A stretch of DNA of 64,000 nucleotides, from NCBI RefSeq assembly GCF_000972845.2, contig NC_040032.1, positions 12,160,002 to 12,224,001 on the forward strand, written 5' to 3'. Under the pieces are notes generated by a model. It saw only the letters and a list, made by a program, of their open reading frames with translations. It made no database searches and was not told where the DNA came from. The stretch is from Larimichthys crocea (Eukaryota; Chordata; Actinopteri; Sciaenidae). Each line of letters opens with the position of its first letter. Position 1 is the stretch's first letter. The position numbers were made by a program, and so were the translations under genes. This document shows positions 26,589-64,000 of the stretch, one piece after another.

Positions 26589-27017
26589 TCAATCTGGAAT
26601 GTCTTGTAGAACATCACACTGAAGACAGACAGTATCTAAAATCTCTCTTCCTTTTAACACGACAGAGGAATTTGGGGCAACGTCGAGGCCAAGCGCCTCA
26701 GGGTTTAAGCCTCCCTGTTGCCTCCTGATTTGAATATCGTTCAACGTCCATTTGCATCCTAGTCTTAATGGCGGTTTATTCAGTCAAGCAGAAGATGACA
26801 TCTTTATCTGTGGTTGACATATGAGGCCGTTAGCCTCGGGCTAGCGTGTGTCTAGTTAATGAGCAGAGGGATGCTGCCGCTGATTAGGAGCGGCAATGAA
26901 AAAGCTCAGCCTTCTACTCTGACTCAACTCTGTAGCGAGCAGATAGGGTCCAGACCCAGATAGGCTGCTGCAAGTTTGTAGTCCAGGTGTGATGAGAAAT
27001 TAGGGCAGGTGCTTGGT

Positions 27018-27043
27018 TTGTGTGTGTGTGTGTGTGTGTGTGT
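27018..27043 (+). repeat. (GT)n microsatellite
   Basis: About 26 bp of GT in intron 3. Confidence 0.93.
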
Positions 27044-28104
27044 TTCTGCATTCCTGTATTTGTGTACCTATGGGGGCTCAGTATGCTACTTCAGACTCTT
27101 TATGGGAAGGAGAGAGAGGTTTACTCTTCTTCCTAACCACAGTGAAATGAATGTGTGCATGCCTTGTGGATGTTTCTGTGTGCAGCGTGTTTAATGTATG
27201 TCATGGGATCAGTAGGTGCTCGTCTCAAGCTGAGTTTCTGGACTAAACTGCACTAAATGTTCTTTAAATATATCAAACTTCACTTATTCTCATCATTGAT
27301 TCATTTGCCAGTTATTATCTTGTTCAGTCCAAACACAGATATTCAATTTAAAGTCATATTAAACAAAGAAAAGATCAAATGTTTGAAATGAAACAGATTT
27401 TCTTAATTATTTAAATGATTAACCCCGTTGTTAAAAAGACTGCTACTTCCAGTTTATGGTCAATGTTTTTAAATCTCTTTATTATCATGATATTTTGATG
27501 TTTTGATGATATGTTTTTTTTTTTTTTTTTAAATCTGCAGTATTTCCTTCAACAAATTGTGAACAAAGATCTCACACACGAACCTGCCTCTGCATAGACA
27601 AATAGGAAACCTTTTTTTCTACATATATATAGCCCAAAATCAGACATTTGCTTTGAATCTTCTTAGACACTTGATTTGAACAAGGAAAAACCTCAGGAAA
27701 AACAAGAAAACGTCCAGGAAGAACGCGTCTGTGTGTCCATGCAGATATACTGTGCACAGAGCAGACAGAAATTACAATTAAAAATGAGATTATAGCATAA
27801 GAAAATCTGTCATTTATGTAGGTTCAATTCAAACATATATGAAGGATAAGTAGGACAGGTCAGCCCTGTAATATTTGTGCACGTGTTAATAACTAAAATA
27901 TCTTTCAGGTGAGACGTGCAGTGATGAGGATTAAAAGAAAAAAATCTTTCTCTATATATATTTTTTTATTCTGTGTGTCTAAGCATTAAAACATTTGACT
28001 GGACAGTATACGTGTGTGCGTGCATGTGTGTGTGTGTGTGTTTCCACCTCTCCACCATTTACAGTACTGGGAATATTGCTTGCTAAGCGAATGGTAGCCA
28101 GTGT

Positions 28105-28118
28105 GTTGCCATGGCAAC
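28105..28118. promoter_or_regulatory. Palindromic X-box (RFX-type) motif
   Basis: GTTGCCATGGCAAC is a perfect 14-bp palindrome matching the RFX X-box consensus, with a CAGCTG E-box a few bases downstream. Function is inferred only from the motif. Confidence 0.45.
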
Positions 28119-28692
28119 GGCAGCAGCTGTCAGTGGTGGCTCCTGTAAGAATGACAAATGATTTTTATTAGAGGGGGCTCTAAATTGGTGGGATCCCCCC
28201 TCTCTCTCCCATAGAGATGCTTATCCCAGCCTGATCAGACTGGAGTCACTCTGCCAATAACTCTGACCGGGCCCTAATTACAACACAGGCCCTCCTGGGC
28301 TCATCATACACTCATTATTACTCACAGACTACACCGGCAATTCCTGGCGCCAGTCACTGTGTGACATTTTCATAGCGAGGGGGGGAAACAATGTGGCGTC
28401 GCATATGGCGCTATTAAAGCTGCAGTTTCGGATTGTTATTGCTAGATTTAAATTTTACTGAACGGGAATTCAATTTGGCAGCGAGAGATGCAAGAAATCT
28501 GTCACTCTTACATAAAGAAAAAACATTTTAATAGTTATTATCTGGCTGTCACATTTCTTCTACTGTGTGATCGTTGAAAAGAAGCCGAATACGTACAGTA
28601 TTTAGGAAGATGTTGGACTTTTGTTGCAGAAAAAGCAAAAAGGTTTTACCTCAGTGAAGATATACTCCAAAAACACATGCACTGTTAATTGT

Positions 28693-28696
<4 letters not shown>

Positions 28697-28738
<42 letters not shown>
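28697..28738 (+). repeat. (CA)n microsatellite
   Basis: Uninterrupted CA repeat of about 42 bp. Confidence 0.97.
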
Positions 28739-28741
<3 letters not shown>

Positions 28742-31700
28742 GGCTCATGTGTTCAACTGTTGGGTTCAATTTAAAAGACCTTGTTAAGACACATTTGCAA
28801 AAGGAGTCTGCACAAGCTGATGCACCCTGTCACCCAACATATGCTGTTTTTCTATTTATTTAACACCTCAAGAAGACTTTTATTTAAATCAGTTCTTGAT
28901 GCAGATAGATGTCGGATTGTTAGTGTGCAACTGCACAAGCAGCATGGATTATCTCCCTCCCTCTCTCCCTCTCTCTCTCTCTCTCTTTTTTTTTTTAATG
29001 TCAAGCTGTGTGACTTTGAGTGGCCAAGGTTACGGTGACACTGTAGGCCCAGGCTTGTCTCCAGGGACCTCACTCCACTTGCTAATACACTCCAAGACAG
29101 TTGCACAGTGGGGACACTGCCAGCAGAGTGATGAGGAAGCAATTTTTATCTGCATTGTTTAGCTGACTCCACGGGTTTCCCGCAAGTGGCGTCCAGACTG
29201 TCGGTGTTAGATAGGTCAGAAGTTCTTCAGAGGATTGCAGGTTGTTCAAGGTCATGAAAGAAAATGATCAGTCACTTAGTTTCTTTCCCAGTTAACAAAA
29301 AAAAAAAAACTCGGTGGATGTTGTGTTAGTTAACTCTATTTTCCACTATTAAAAATAACATGCATTGCTGCAAAGACAGGTGTGTCTGTACGTCTTGTTA
29401 CCTTTGCAGCGGCAGATTCGATTGGACGAAGACTGACAGGCGCTGTAGGAAACAGACACAGAGGTTCATGTTGAGATCTGTCAGACACAGATTTCTTTTT
29501 TTTGATAATTGCTCTGCTTAGCCATGATCTGAATTAGCATATGAAAGTTTTTCTCCCCCTTCTCTGGGAGCGCATAGCTGTAAGCTAATTTGTAAGTCAT
29601 TTTAGATGACAGAGCGCGGTTGTATCCCAGAGGTTCTCTTTCCCTCTTGATCCTTTATTTTCTCTCCCTCCTCCCATCTCATCTCTTCTCCACTCATGTC
29701 TCAATTATAGGATATTGAAATGACTCAGGCCAAACCAAGGTAACTCTTTCAGCTGTTTTGAGGCAGATGGTCGCCCAGCGAGCGCAGGTCAAAGTGCTCA
29801 GCTCTGTCATTGCGTGTCATTGTGTGTTCAGCCTTCTCTCTCTCTCTCTCAGTCCTTGTCACACGGTAACCTGTGTGTGCCTGGCGATGATACATCCAGT
29901 GCAAACTGTCCTTTGTGAAAAGTGCAACAATGCTATTGTTATCCAGACGTGATTCAGCCTTTTTTTTCTCACTGTCACTATTTGATTTAGTTTTAAAATA
30001 AAGTAAAAAAAACTGCAAGGCCTCCCAATTTGAATGAACAAAGAGTCTACTTGCAGGCTCAGTGTAGCTTATATGGGGATTAATTGAAGCTATTGAGTGT
30101 GGATCCACAGAAAGGGACCTGTGTTTGTGGCACCATTGATGCCAAAGCAGCTGGGCGGGTCGAGGAAAGGGAAGAGGAGAGACGACTGATAGTCCAGCGA
30201 GCCACCTGGGGTGAAGTGAAGCCATAGTTTCTGAAATATACACTAATACGCCCAGGTGTGGACACAAACACATGCTCATATGTTGAGCATGCAAACACAC
30301 ACTGCAAGAACAGTGGAGGCTGTCTCTCAGGCGGTGTTAGTATGCAGTAGGTGGAGCAGAGAGGAGCTGGGGGGAAAGCGTAGTGGAGAGCCTTCGATCG
30401 TTATTATTGACCATTCCTCCGTGCAGCTGTATGCTGCATAGACACATTCACACTCACACACACACACACACACTTTAATATGCAGACACACAAGCCAGTG
30501 GGATTTGAGATAACTGCAGTGGTACGAGAATACACAGAAATGCCCTCAGCTTTACAAGGACATGCACGCACAATACAGTACTGTAGGCCTGCAGCTCTGC
30601 GTGAGACAATCAATTCTGTTTGTCGGGAGCGAGCGCGAGCTGCTTCTGAGGAGAAAGAAATAGAATGCGAGCAAGAATAAAGAATGTAATCAAATGCAAT
30701 GGCCATGGATGTTTATTTATTTTTTAATTTATTTTTAAATGAATACAGATATCTACCACCTCCCGCTCTCATTGTTAATTTACCTCCTGATGCTCGGCTG
30801 TGTTTGCAAACTGTAAGACGCAGAATCTGCTAATATGAGAGCTTAGCCAAATCTCTGGAAAAGCTGTTTGAAATTTCAGATTTTGTTGAAACGATAGAAG
30901 CTGGAAGGAAGATGCTACTTCACTTCTGGGGCTCAGGCATGAGAGTAAGGTCTCAAACTCTTTTCTAAGGAGCTCTTGCCGGTATATATTGTCGGCGGGA
31001 GACTTTAAACCTGCAATAGTTTGACATTTTGGGGAATTTTGTGCATTCGCTTCCCTGCTAAGATGATAATATTGCTTCCACTGCCCGTGTATGTCTGCTA
31101 AATATGAAGCAGGAGACGGACAGATCGGAAAATCAGAGGCTGGTCCAGTCTTGTTTTTTTCCCAGCGCCTCCAGTATTAATGCTAACCCCATTCTACTCC
31201 AGTTTGATTCCCTGCTAGACAAGCACACATACACACATGCATGTAAACACATGTGTGTGTATGTGTCTGTGTTTTAACATGCATTCAAAACACTCCCCTC
31301 TCCCAGCCCTGGCCTTTTGTCACAGTGACAGGCAGTCTGTTCTAATGAAAGCTCCTCTCATTCATAAGCCTGCCTTGTCAACTTTTGATGCCAGACAACT
31401 TTCCGAGGGGAAAAAAAGAGGGGAAGAAGGAGAAAGGAAAGACAGGAGAGGCCGCCTGCTCTCATTTTCCTTTTTTTTCTACATTATCTGAAGAGTTCCC
31501 TTGAAAACGAACCAGCAAAAATTCTGATTTGTTAATCCGTGGCTCCTCTTTGTGGTTACACATCTGATTAAGGACCATGCACTCTCCTGTCCCAACCTCT
31601 GGTTGTCTCTCACACAGTAGAGCATCTCGACCACGAGCTGGAGAAAGAAGAAGAAGAAAAAAAAAAAAACGCCTTCAGGATATCGAATCCGTGGTCCCTC

Positions 31701-32423
31701 ATTTCTAACTAGGTCATCACCAGCTCACAATAGCATCCTCACCAGCCTCCTCTGTGTATTCCCCCCTCTCCTTCGCTGTTTTCTCCCCCAATTCCTCTCT
31801 GTCCTCTCATTCATCCCTTTCTTACTGGAGCATTACTATAATCTGTGCGCATGTTGGAAGTCTGTGATTCACTCCGTCCACTGTCTGCGACTGGAGGAAA
31901 CTGGGATTTTATTCTTATTTAGAGACCAAACGTAATTTTATTCATGTTTGCAGTAATTAATGATTTATTGTTAACACCTTTAACACAATGATCATAGCTT
32001 GCCCGTTATTTGAGCCTGCACCAGTGGTATTAATCTGTGTTAAACTGTCACGACGGGACTAAATGAGAGTAATTCAACACACCATGAAGTCTGCTTTATG
32101 ATATCTCTACCAATATTGCCAGACCCCCCCTCCTCCTCACCATCCGGCGGCCCCATTCGGTCCCCCCATCCCAGATAGGCTTCTCCATCATCGGTGACAT
32201 GAAATACCCCGGCAGCCACCGGCTTACGGCACACATCACTCCTCATAAACACTGACTACCTCTCTCTCTCTCTACTACTTCCATGTGTTCACGCAAATTA
32301 ACATAACATCAGCATGATATTAGCACATCCGACCTGCACAGCCATGCCTTATCAAAGCGCTCTGTGATCCCCGGCTCCCTGCGCTTTAGTCTGGAGCAGA
32401 GAAAGAAAAGAGAAACTGTGAGA

Positions 32424-32426
<3 letters not shown>

Positions 32427-32460
<34 letters not shown>

Positions 32461-32463
32461 CCC

Positions 32464-32500
<37 letters not shown>
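32427..32500 (+). repeat. Double (GA)n tract
   Basis: Two GA runs (about 30 and 35 bp) separated by a short TTTCCCCCC pyrimidine block. Confidence 0.96.
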
Positions 32501-32504
<4 letters not shown>

Positions 32505-32713
32505 CGATGAGCTACATGATAACGAGCTGTGTTACACCGCTACACAACACACAGCCTTGTCACAGCGCCTCAGAGCTGTGCTGAGCTAAATGGGCTGCAG
32601 CAGATGTTTGGTGACTAGAATCACACAGAGCTGCGTACCTCACTTGACTTGCAAATATTTGCTAAGAGACTTCAAAATTGGATTTTCTGTATTTTTCTTC
32701 TTTAAGAATACGT

Positions 32714-32715
<2 letters not shown>

Positions 32716-32769
<54 letters not shown>

Positions 32770-32780
32770 AGACACACACA
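32716..32780 (+). repeat. (CA)n microsatellite, interrupted by GACA
   Basis: CA repeat of about 48 bp followed by two CAGACA interruptions. Confidence 0.96.
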
Positions 32781-32899
32781 GCGTGCTCTCTCTTCTCACG
32801 CCGTATGACTGGAGAATATTATTTGTTATAAAATGCTAGTCGTCTCCTGTGATGAAATCCGGAGGCAATTGATCCTTTTTGTTTGTTCCTTTCATGTGT

Positions 32900-32909
32900 C
32901 ACACACACA

Positions 32910-32945
<36 letters not shown>
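32900..32945 (+). repeat. (CA)n microsatellite
   Basis: CA repeat with one CAGACA interruption near its start. Confidence 0.96.
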
Positions 32946-32947
<2 letters not shown>

Positions 32948-33481
32948 GTTTCAGACACTACAAACACGGAGACGTTTTATTTCATCCTACTGGGGCTTTT
33001 CAGGATCACTCCTGATGGGTTTGGGTCGAAATAAGGTGATATATATGAGTTGCTGTTTGGTCTGTTTTCATCATCTGGAGGCGATATTTTTAATCTGTTT
33101 TATCATTCTGCACGTGTATAGTGGTAGTTTTATGGAATAAAAGTGAATATTCGCACTACGCTTTATTATGTACCAGACAATCAAGCTGAGTGGAGAGTTA
33201 GAGGACTAATGAAATGATGCATCCTGCAGTCCTGTTTGCAAAGGTTCAGTCTTCAGACGTGTTTTCCAGAACGTCTGACATTATACTGATTGACCAGAGG
33301 TAATATGAAGCACTTACAGGTCACATAAAGGTGACACATGTGGTGCTGATTGGCCCACGGGCGGTTTAATGATCATAGAAGCTGTCATTTTAAAATGCTA
33401 CTTTGGTTTCATTGTGTCATTAAGACCGGCGTCACTAATGTGCAGTCGCTTAATAGGTTTTATTTATCTGTTTTTCTCCAG

Positions 33482-60930
<27,449 letters not shown>

Positions 60931-61790
60931 CAGCAGGGGCACCTAGGGCGGGACTAGAACTCACTCTAACACTGGACTTAACACTCAAGTGCAGTAAACT
61001 GACTTTCACCACGCAGTTCTGTATATACGCCCCTACCCCTCCAAGGGCGGGGTCACTTTTACTAATCTCCTTTTATTTATTTCAGAGCTTTCTTTTTATC
61101 TCTTGTTTGTATTTTTCTTTTTCTTTTTTCTTCTTTTTTTTTTTTTGTTGTTTCACTTGAGAAAAAAATTCACTCATCGGAAACGACTCCAGCCGGAGCT
61201 TTGCCAAACTAATTGAGTAACGAGAGAGCATTATTTATTCTTGATTATTGTTAATTCTTTATAATTAATCAGTGATTATTAATTGTTAGTTGTCAGCTAT
61301 TAATGATCATTAATTATTGATTACCAAATGATCTATTATCACACCATTACTACAATGTTTTCATAAGAACCCGGACATCTGTTTCTTTTTTTTCTTTTCT
61401 TTTTCTGTTTTTTGTTTTTCTGGAGTGGAAGATGACGATTTGGAGTCATTTTTTTCCTATGGAATATCCTTCTGAAACAATGAATGAAACTTGGGAGAAA
61501 TCTTGGAATGAAAGCAATTGACACACCAGTCCAAACTTTTCAGCTGCTCTCAAATTGTTACTTTTTTTGAAGAAAAAAAAAAAAAATCTATTTCCTATGG
61601 ATGCATGGGGACTGACCAATTTAAAAGACAATGAGGATTACGATCGTGACTGGACCAGCCCAGTCGAGCATTTTGTCACACTATGAAATGATCCAATGTG
61701 AAGATTTATTATTCTTATTACTATAAATATATATATAAAAAGAGAAATCACTTTTATTTGTGGATATTACAGGGAAGAATTGATTTGGTT

Positions 61791-61796
61791 AATAAA
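61791..61796 (+). promoter_or_regulatory. dscam: Poly(A) signal AATAAA, proximal
   Basis: Canonical AATAAA about 860 nt after the stop codon, with TTTTAT (cytoplasmic polyadenylation element type) at 61752-61757 and a T/GT-rich stretch at 61845-61863. Confidence 0.6.
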
Positions 61797-62597
61797 GTCC
61801 TTAGTCATGTTTGCACATATCTCGTTTTAATTAGGAAATGGAGTCTCTGTTGATCTTTCTGTGTCCCATTCTCTGATGGTGCAATATGAAAAAAGATATG
61901 AAAAGTATATGAAAACTATTGCTCTATACTGTACTGTAATGATGAAAATAACTATGTTGTGAGTATACTTACAGGGCCGGACACTCTCCAGCTATGTATT
62001 CAGGTGTAGTTTGCCACTGCTTGTTTGCCAGGGTGGTAAATGATGTTAGCTAGAATAGGGAGGGTTTAGAGAACTAATGGTTTGCACTTCACAACACCCC
62101 GACTCAAGTGTGTCCAGATAGATCCCCCCTACTCTCAGTGCACTAGGTAGAGTCTTCAGGGCTCTCACTCTCCTCAGTAGATTTACTGTTGCTGCATTGC
62201 AGTGATGCTCCTCTACAGGGAAAAAAAAAAAAAAAAACGTGAGACAATCCAGCAGAATCCCCCTTCAAACCAAACCTATAATGTCTATGGGAAATATCTA
62301 AAAAAAAAAAAAAAAAAAAAATGTGGATATACGTAAGAAGCTTTTTTTTTTTTTTTTTTTGTTTTTTGTTCCTGTCTACCCTGGCCCATTTCTGTTCTTT
62401 CTGTTTTCTTTGAGTTAGCCTGAAGGGAGAAGAGTTTGATCCAAAATGCTGTGAGGTCATTCTGTCAAGTTTCTATGATTAGTTTCTATGATTAACTGTC
62501 TTCATTATGATTATACATTTTAACAAGGAAAAAAAAAAAAAAAGAAAAAAATGTCACTTTTTATTTTTAACATGGGTGTTCACCATGGTGACACTGG

Positions 62598-62603
62598 AAT
62601 AAA
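62598..62603 (+). promoter_or_regulatory. dscam: Poly(A) signal AATAAA, distal
   Basis: Canonical AATAAA with TTTTAT at 62559-62564, the same 33-nt gap as at the proximal signal. A second AATAAA follows at 62634-62639. Confidence 0.5.
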
Positions 62604-62633
62604 GAGAAACTAACACAAAGTTCAAATTTGATT

Positions 62634-62639
62634 AATAAA
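62634..62639 (+). promoter_or_regulatory. dscam: Poly(A) signal AATAAA, most distal
   Basis: AATAAA in ATTAATAAAATGG, followed about 45 nt later by GTGACTGGTGGTGGTTGTGG, a good GU-rich downstream element. Confidence 0.5.
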
Positions 62640-62660
62640 ATGGCTGTTCCCCAAAGTGTC

Positions 62661-64000
62661 CTCCAACGGGTTTGACATGAGTGACTGGTGGTGGTTGTGG
62701 AGATGAAGCAGGGGAGACGTACGAGGGAGCAGGTCCGTCCTCTCTGGATGTTTTGGATCGTGGATTCTTCACCTAATTTTCACCACGGCTGCAGAGAGAC
62801 GCCCTAAAGTCAGTCAACTGTAGCGTCTGTGCCTGCAGGTGGCAGTGTTGTAAAGAGTTGCTCACTCATCCATCCTCTTCCATTTTTTTGCAGTTTGCAT
62901 TTCTGTGCTGTTTCTTTTAATTTCTAACGCAGGATGTCCAGCACAACTTCACCTTCTTCCTAAGGTGCATGTACAGAGGGGAACGTGTCTCCAGCAACAC
63001 TGTGCAAAGAACTTAATTTGTCATCCAGTCTTCATTTGGGTCACCTTTGATTTCTTCCCAGTGCATGTTGGGATAAACTCCAAACGCCATTTTAACCCAG
63101 AAGACGTGAGAACTGAGCAATTTCAGACAAAGTTTCACCTCTGGCAAGTGTTTTTCCTGCACTGCTGCAGTGGCAAAGGGTAAAAACTACCCAGATAATA
63201 TCAAAACATGTGTGAGAGGTAAGTAGACATCAACAAATTCAGAAAACGATGCAAATGGAAACATGTTGTGTTACGTGGGGTGTAGCTATAAACTGAAATC
63301 TGTGTCCCGGACATGACCCCTGCAAGTGGCAGCGCCTGGTCACCGACATTTATGGCACAGCTGTCAAAAGACATCCTGGGAAACGGAGGCAGCGTCATCA
63401 TAGGTGGATTAAATCCATCAGTTGAAGACTCTCCTTTGATAGAAGCAGTGTAAATTTAAAATGTCACCACTTCTCGAAATGACGCCGATAGCTTCTAAAT
63501 ATTAATTCTAAATCACATCATAAGGCGTGTAGTCATATCATTTTGAGTGTTATAAAGATTTTCCCTCCTAAACCCGGTTAGTAATTGAAGACTTTCCAAT
63601 GTGCCACTCAGGTGAGCTTCACGTCCTGCCTGCCAAATTGCTTCCATGGTCTTATATCACAAGACAGACGGGGAGGGGGCAGGTTAGCAGGAGGGCGTAT
63701 CACTCAGCATGACAACTACATCTGCCATCCACCTCTGAAGTCCACGACAAATTAAGCGCGGCGACAGAGATTTACTCGCTGCCACACTCGGTGGTTAATA
63801 ACTGCTGTCATAAATAAGGTTCAGACGGAGTGAATTCTTCCCTCTGATCAGCCCCGAGAAATATGAAGCTGTTAGCTGGCAGCGCCGGGGGAGAATGATT
63901 CTGAAAATGTAAAGTAATGAACACGTCTCGGTGCAGAACCGGAGCGATGAGCAGTCCAACCTTCCTGAGAGAGTTTGCAGCTGACAGTTGGCGTTGTTTA
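62661..64000. other. Downstream intergenic sequence
   Basis: No gene, tRNA or repeat recognised beyond the last poly(A) signal, apart from a CTCF-like motif at 62829-62845. Open frames here are short and match nothing I know. Confidence 0.6.

Larger units (their letters stand above)
1..33481 (+). other. dscam: dscam intron 3 (3' part); no gene supported
   Basis: More than 33 kb before the first visible exon with no open frame resembling a known protein. The open stretches of 60 or more codons here are short, start at chance ATGs or are translated simple repeats. The region consists of AT-rich spacer, microsatellites, transposon remnants and several homeodomain-motif-rich blocks listed separately. 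No exons for Ig1 or the first half of Ig2 were recognised, so they are most likely further upstream; vertebrate DSCAM genes have very large 5' introns. The identity as intron 3 is inferred from the exon numbering. Confidence 0.75.
60931..62660 (+). other. dscam: dscam 3' untranslated region (extent inferred)
   Basis: Follows the TAA stop. It is rich in T-runs, AT-rich stretches and A-runs and has no supported coding potential. It could end about 20 nt after 61796 (short form) or after 62603/62639 (long form); a GT-rich stretch at about 62680-62700 could be the downstream element of the distal site. It contains a Pumilio-type TGTATATA at 61020-61027 and TTTTAT (CPE-type) motifs. The true end needs transcript data. 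Confidence 0.6.

Noticed and set aside
29749..30300. 183-codon open frame on the - strand
   Set aside because: No recognisable domain, composition like chance antisense frames, no splice or promoter context.

Overview
This window is vertebrate nuclear DNA. Its long introns are full of microsatellites, tRNA-derived SINE sequence and decayed DNA transposons, and its coding exons are bounded by GT-AG splice sites. The repeat types (a SINE with a 3' end reading AATTTCCCC..GGGATTAATAAAGTAT, and MITE fragments rich in AGTAC/TTTTACTT) and the compact gene suggest a ray-finned (teleost, percomorph-like) fish. I see no bacterial, organellar or viral genes.

The window holds one protein-coding gene, on the + strand: most of dscam (Down syndrome cell adhesion molecule). 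Thirty coding exons between 33482 and 60930 join in frame into 1,855 residues plus a stop. They encode the second half of Ig2, then Ig3 to Ig9, FN1 to FN4, Ig10, FN5 to FN6, a transmembrane helix and a cytoplasmic tail of about 405 residues ending in SYTLV, a class I PDZ ligand. Every exon length and splice phase is consistent and there is no frameshift or premature stop, so the locus looks functional. If the gene follows the 33-exon vertebrate layout, these are exons 4 to 33. The exons for the signal peptide, Ig1 and the first half of Ig2 lie upstream of the window. The tail identifies DSCAM rather than DSCAML1; I cannot tell whether it is the teleost dscama or dscamb copy.

Layout: 1-33481 is intron 3 (its 5' end is outside the window), with no supported gene. 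It contains microsatellites, including a ~535-bp TCTG array, a pogo-like DNA transposon remnant, MITE fragments, and blocks that look like conserved regulatory DNA (an RFX X-box palindrome at 28105, an RE1/REST-like site at 23206). 33482-60930 is the compact exon-rich part, with one larger intron (40864-48057). 60931 to about 62660 is the 3' UTR, with poly(A) signals at 61791, 62598 and 62634; the first two each follow a CPE-type TTTTAT by 33 nt. 62660-64000 is downstream intergenic sequence with no gene seen.

Only one gene is present, so there is no multi-gene system. I did not find an undescribed coding system. The points most worth following up are candidate regulatory elements in the introns and 3' UTR, and a few unexplained open frames and small tandem duplications.
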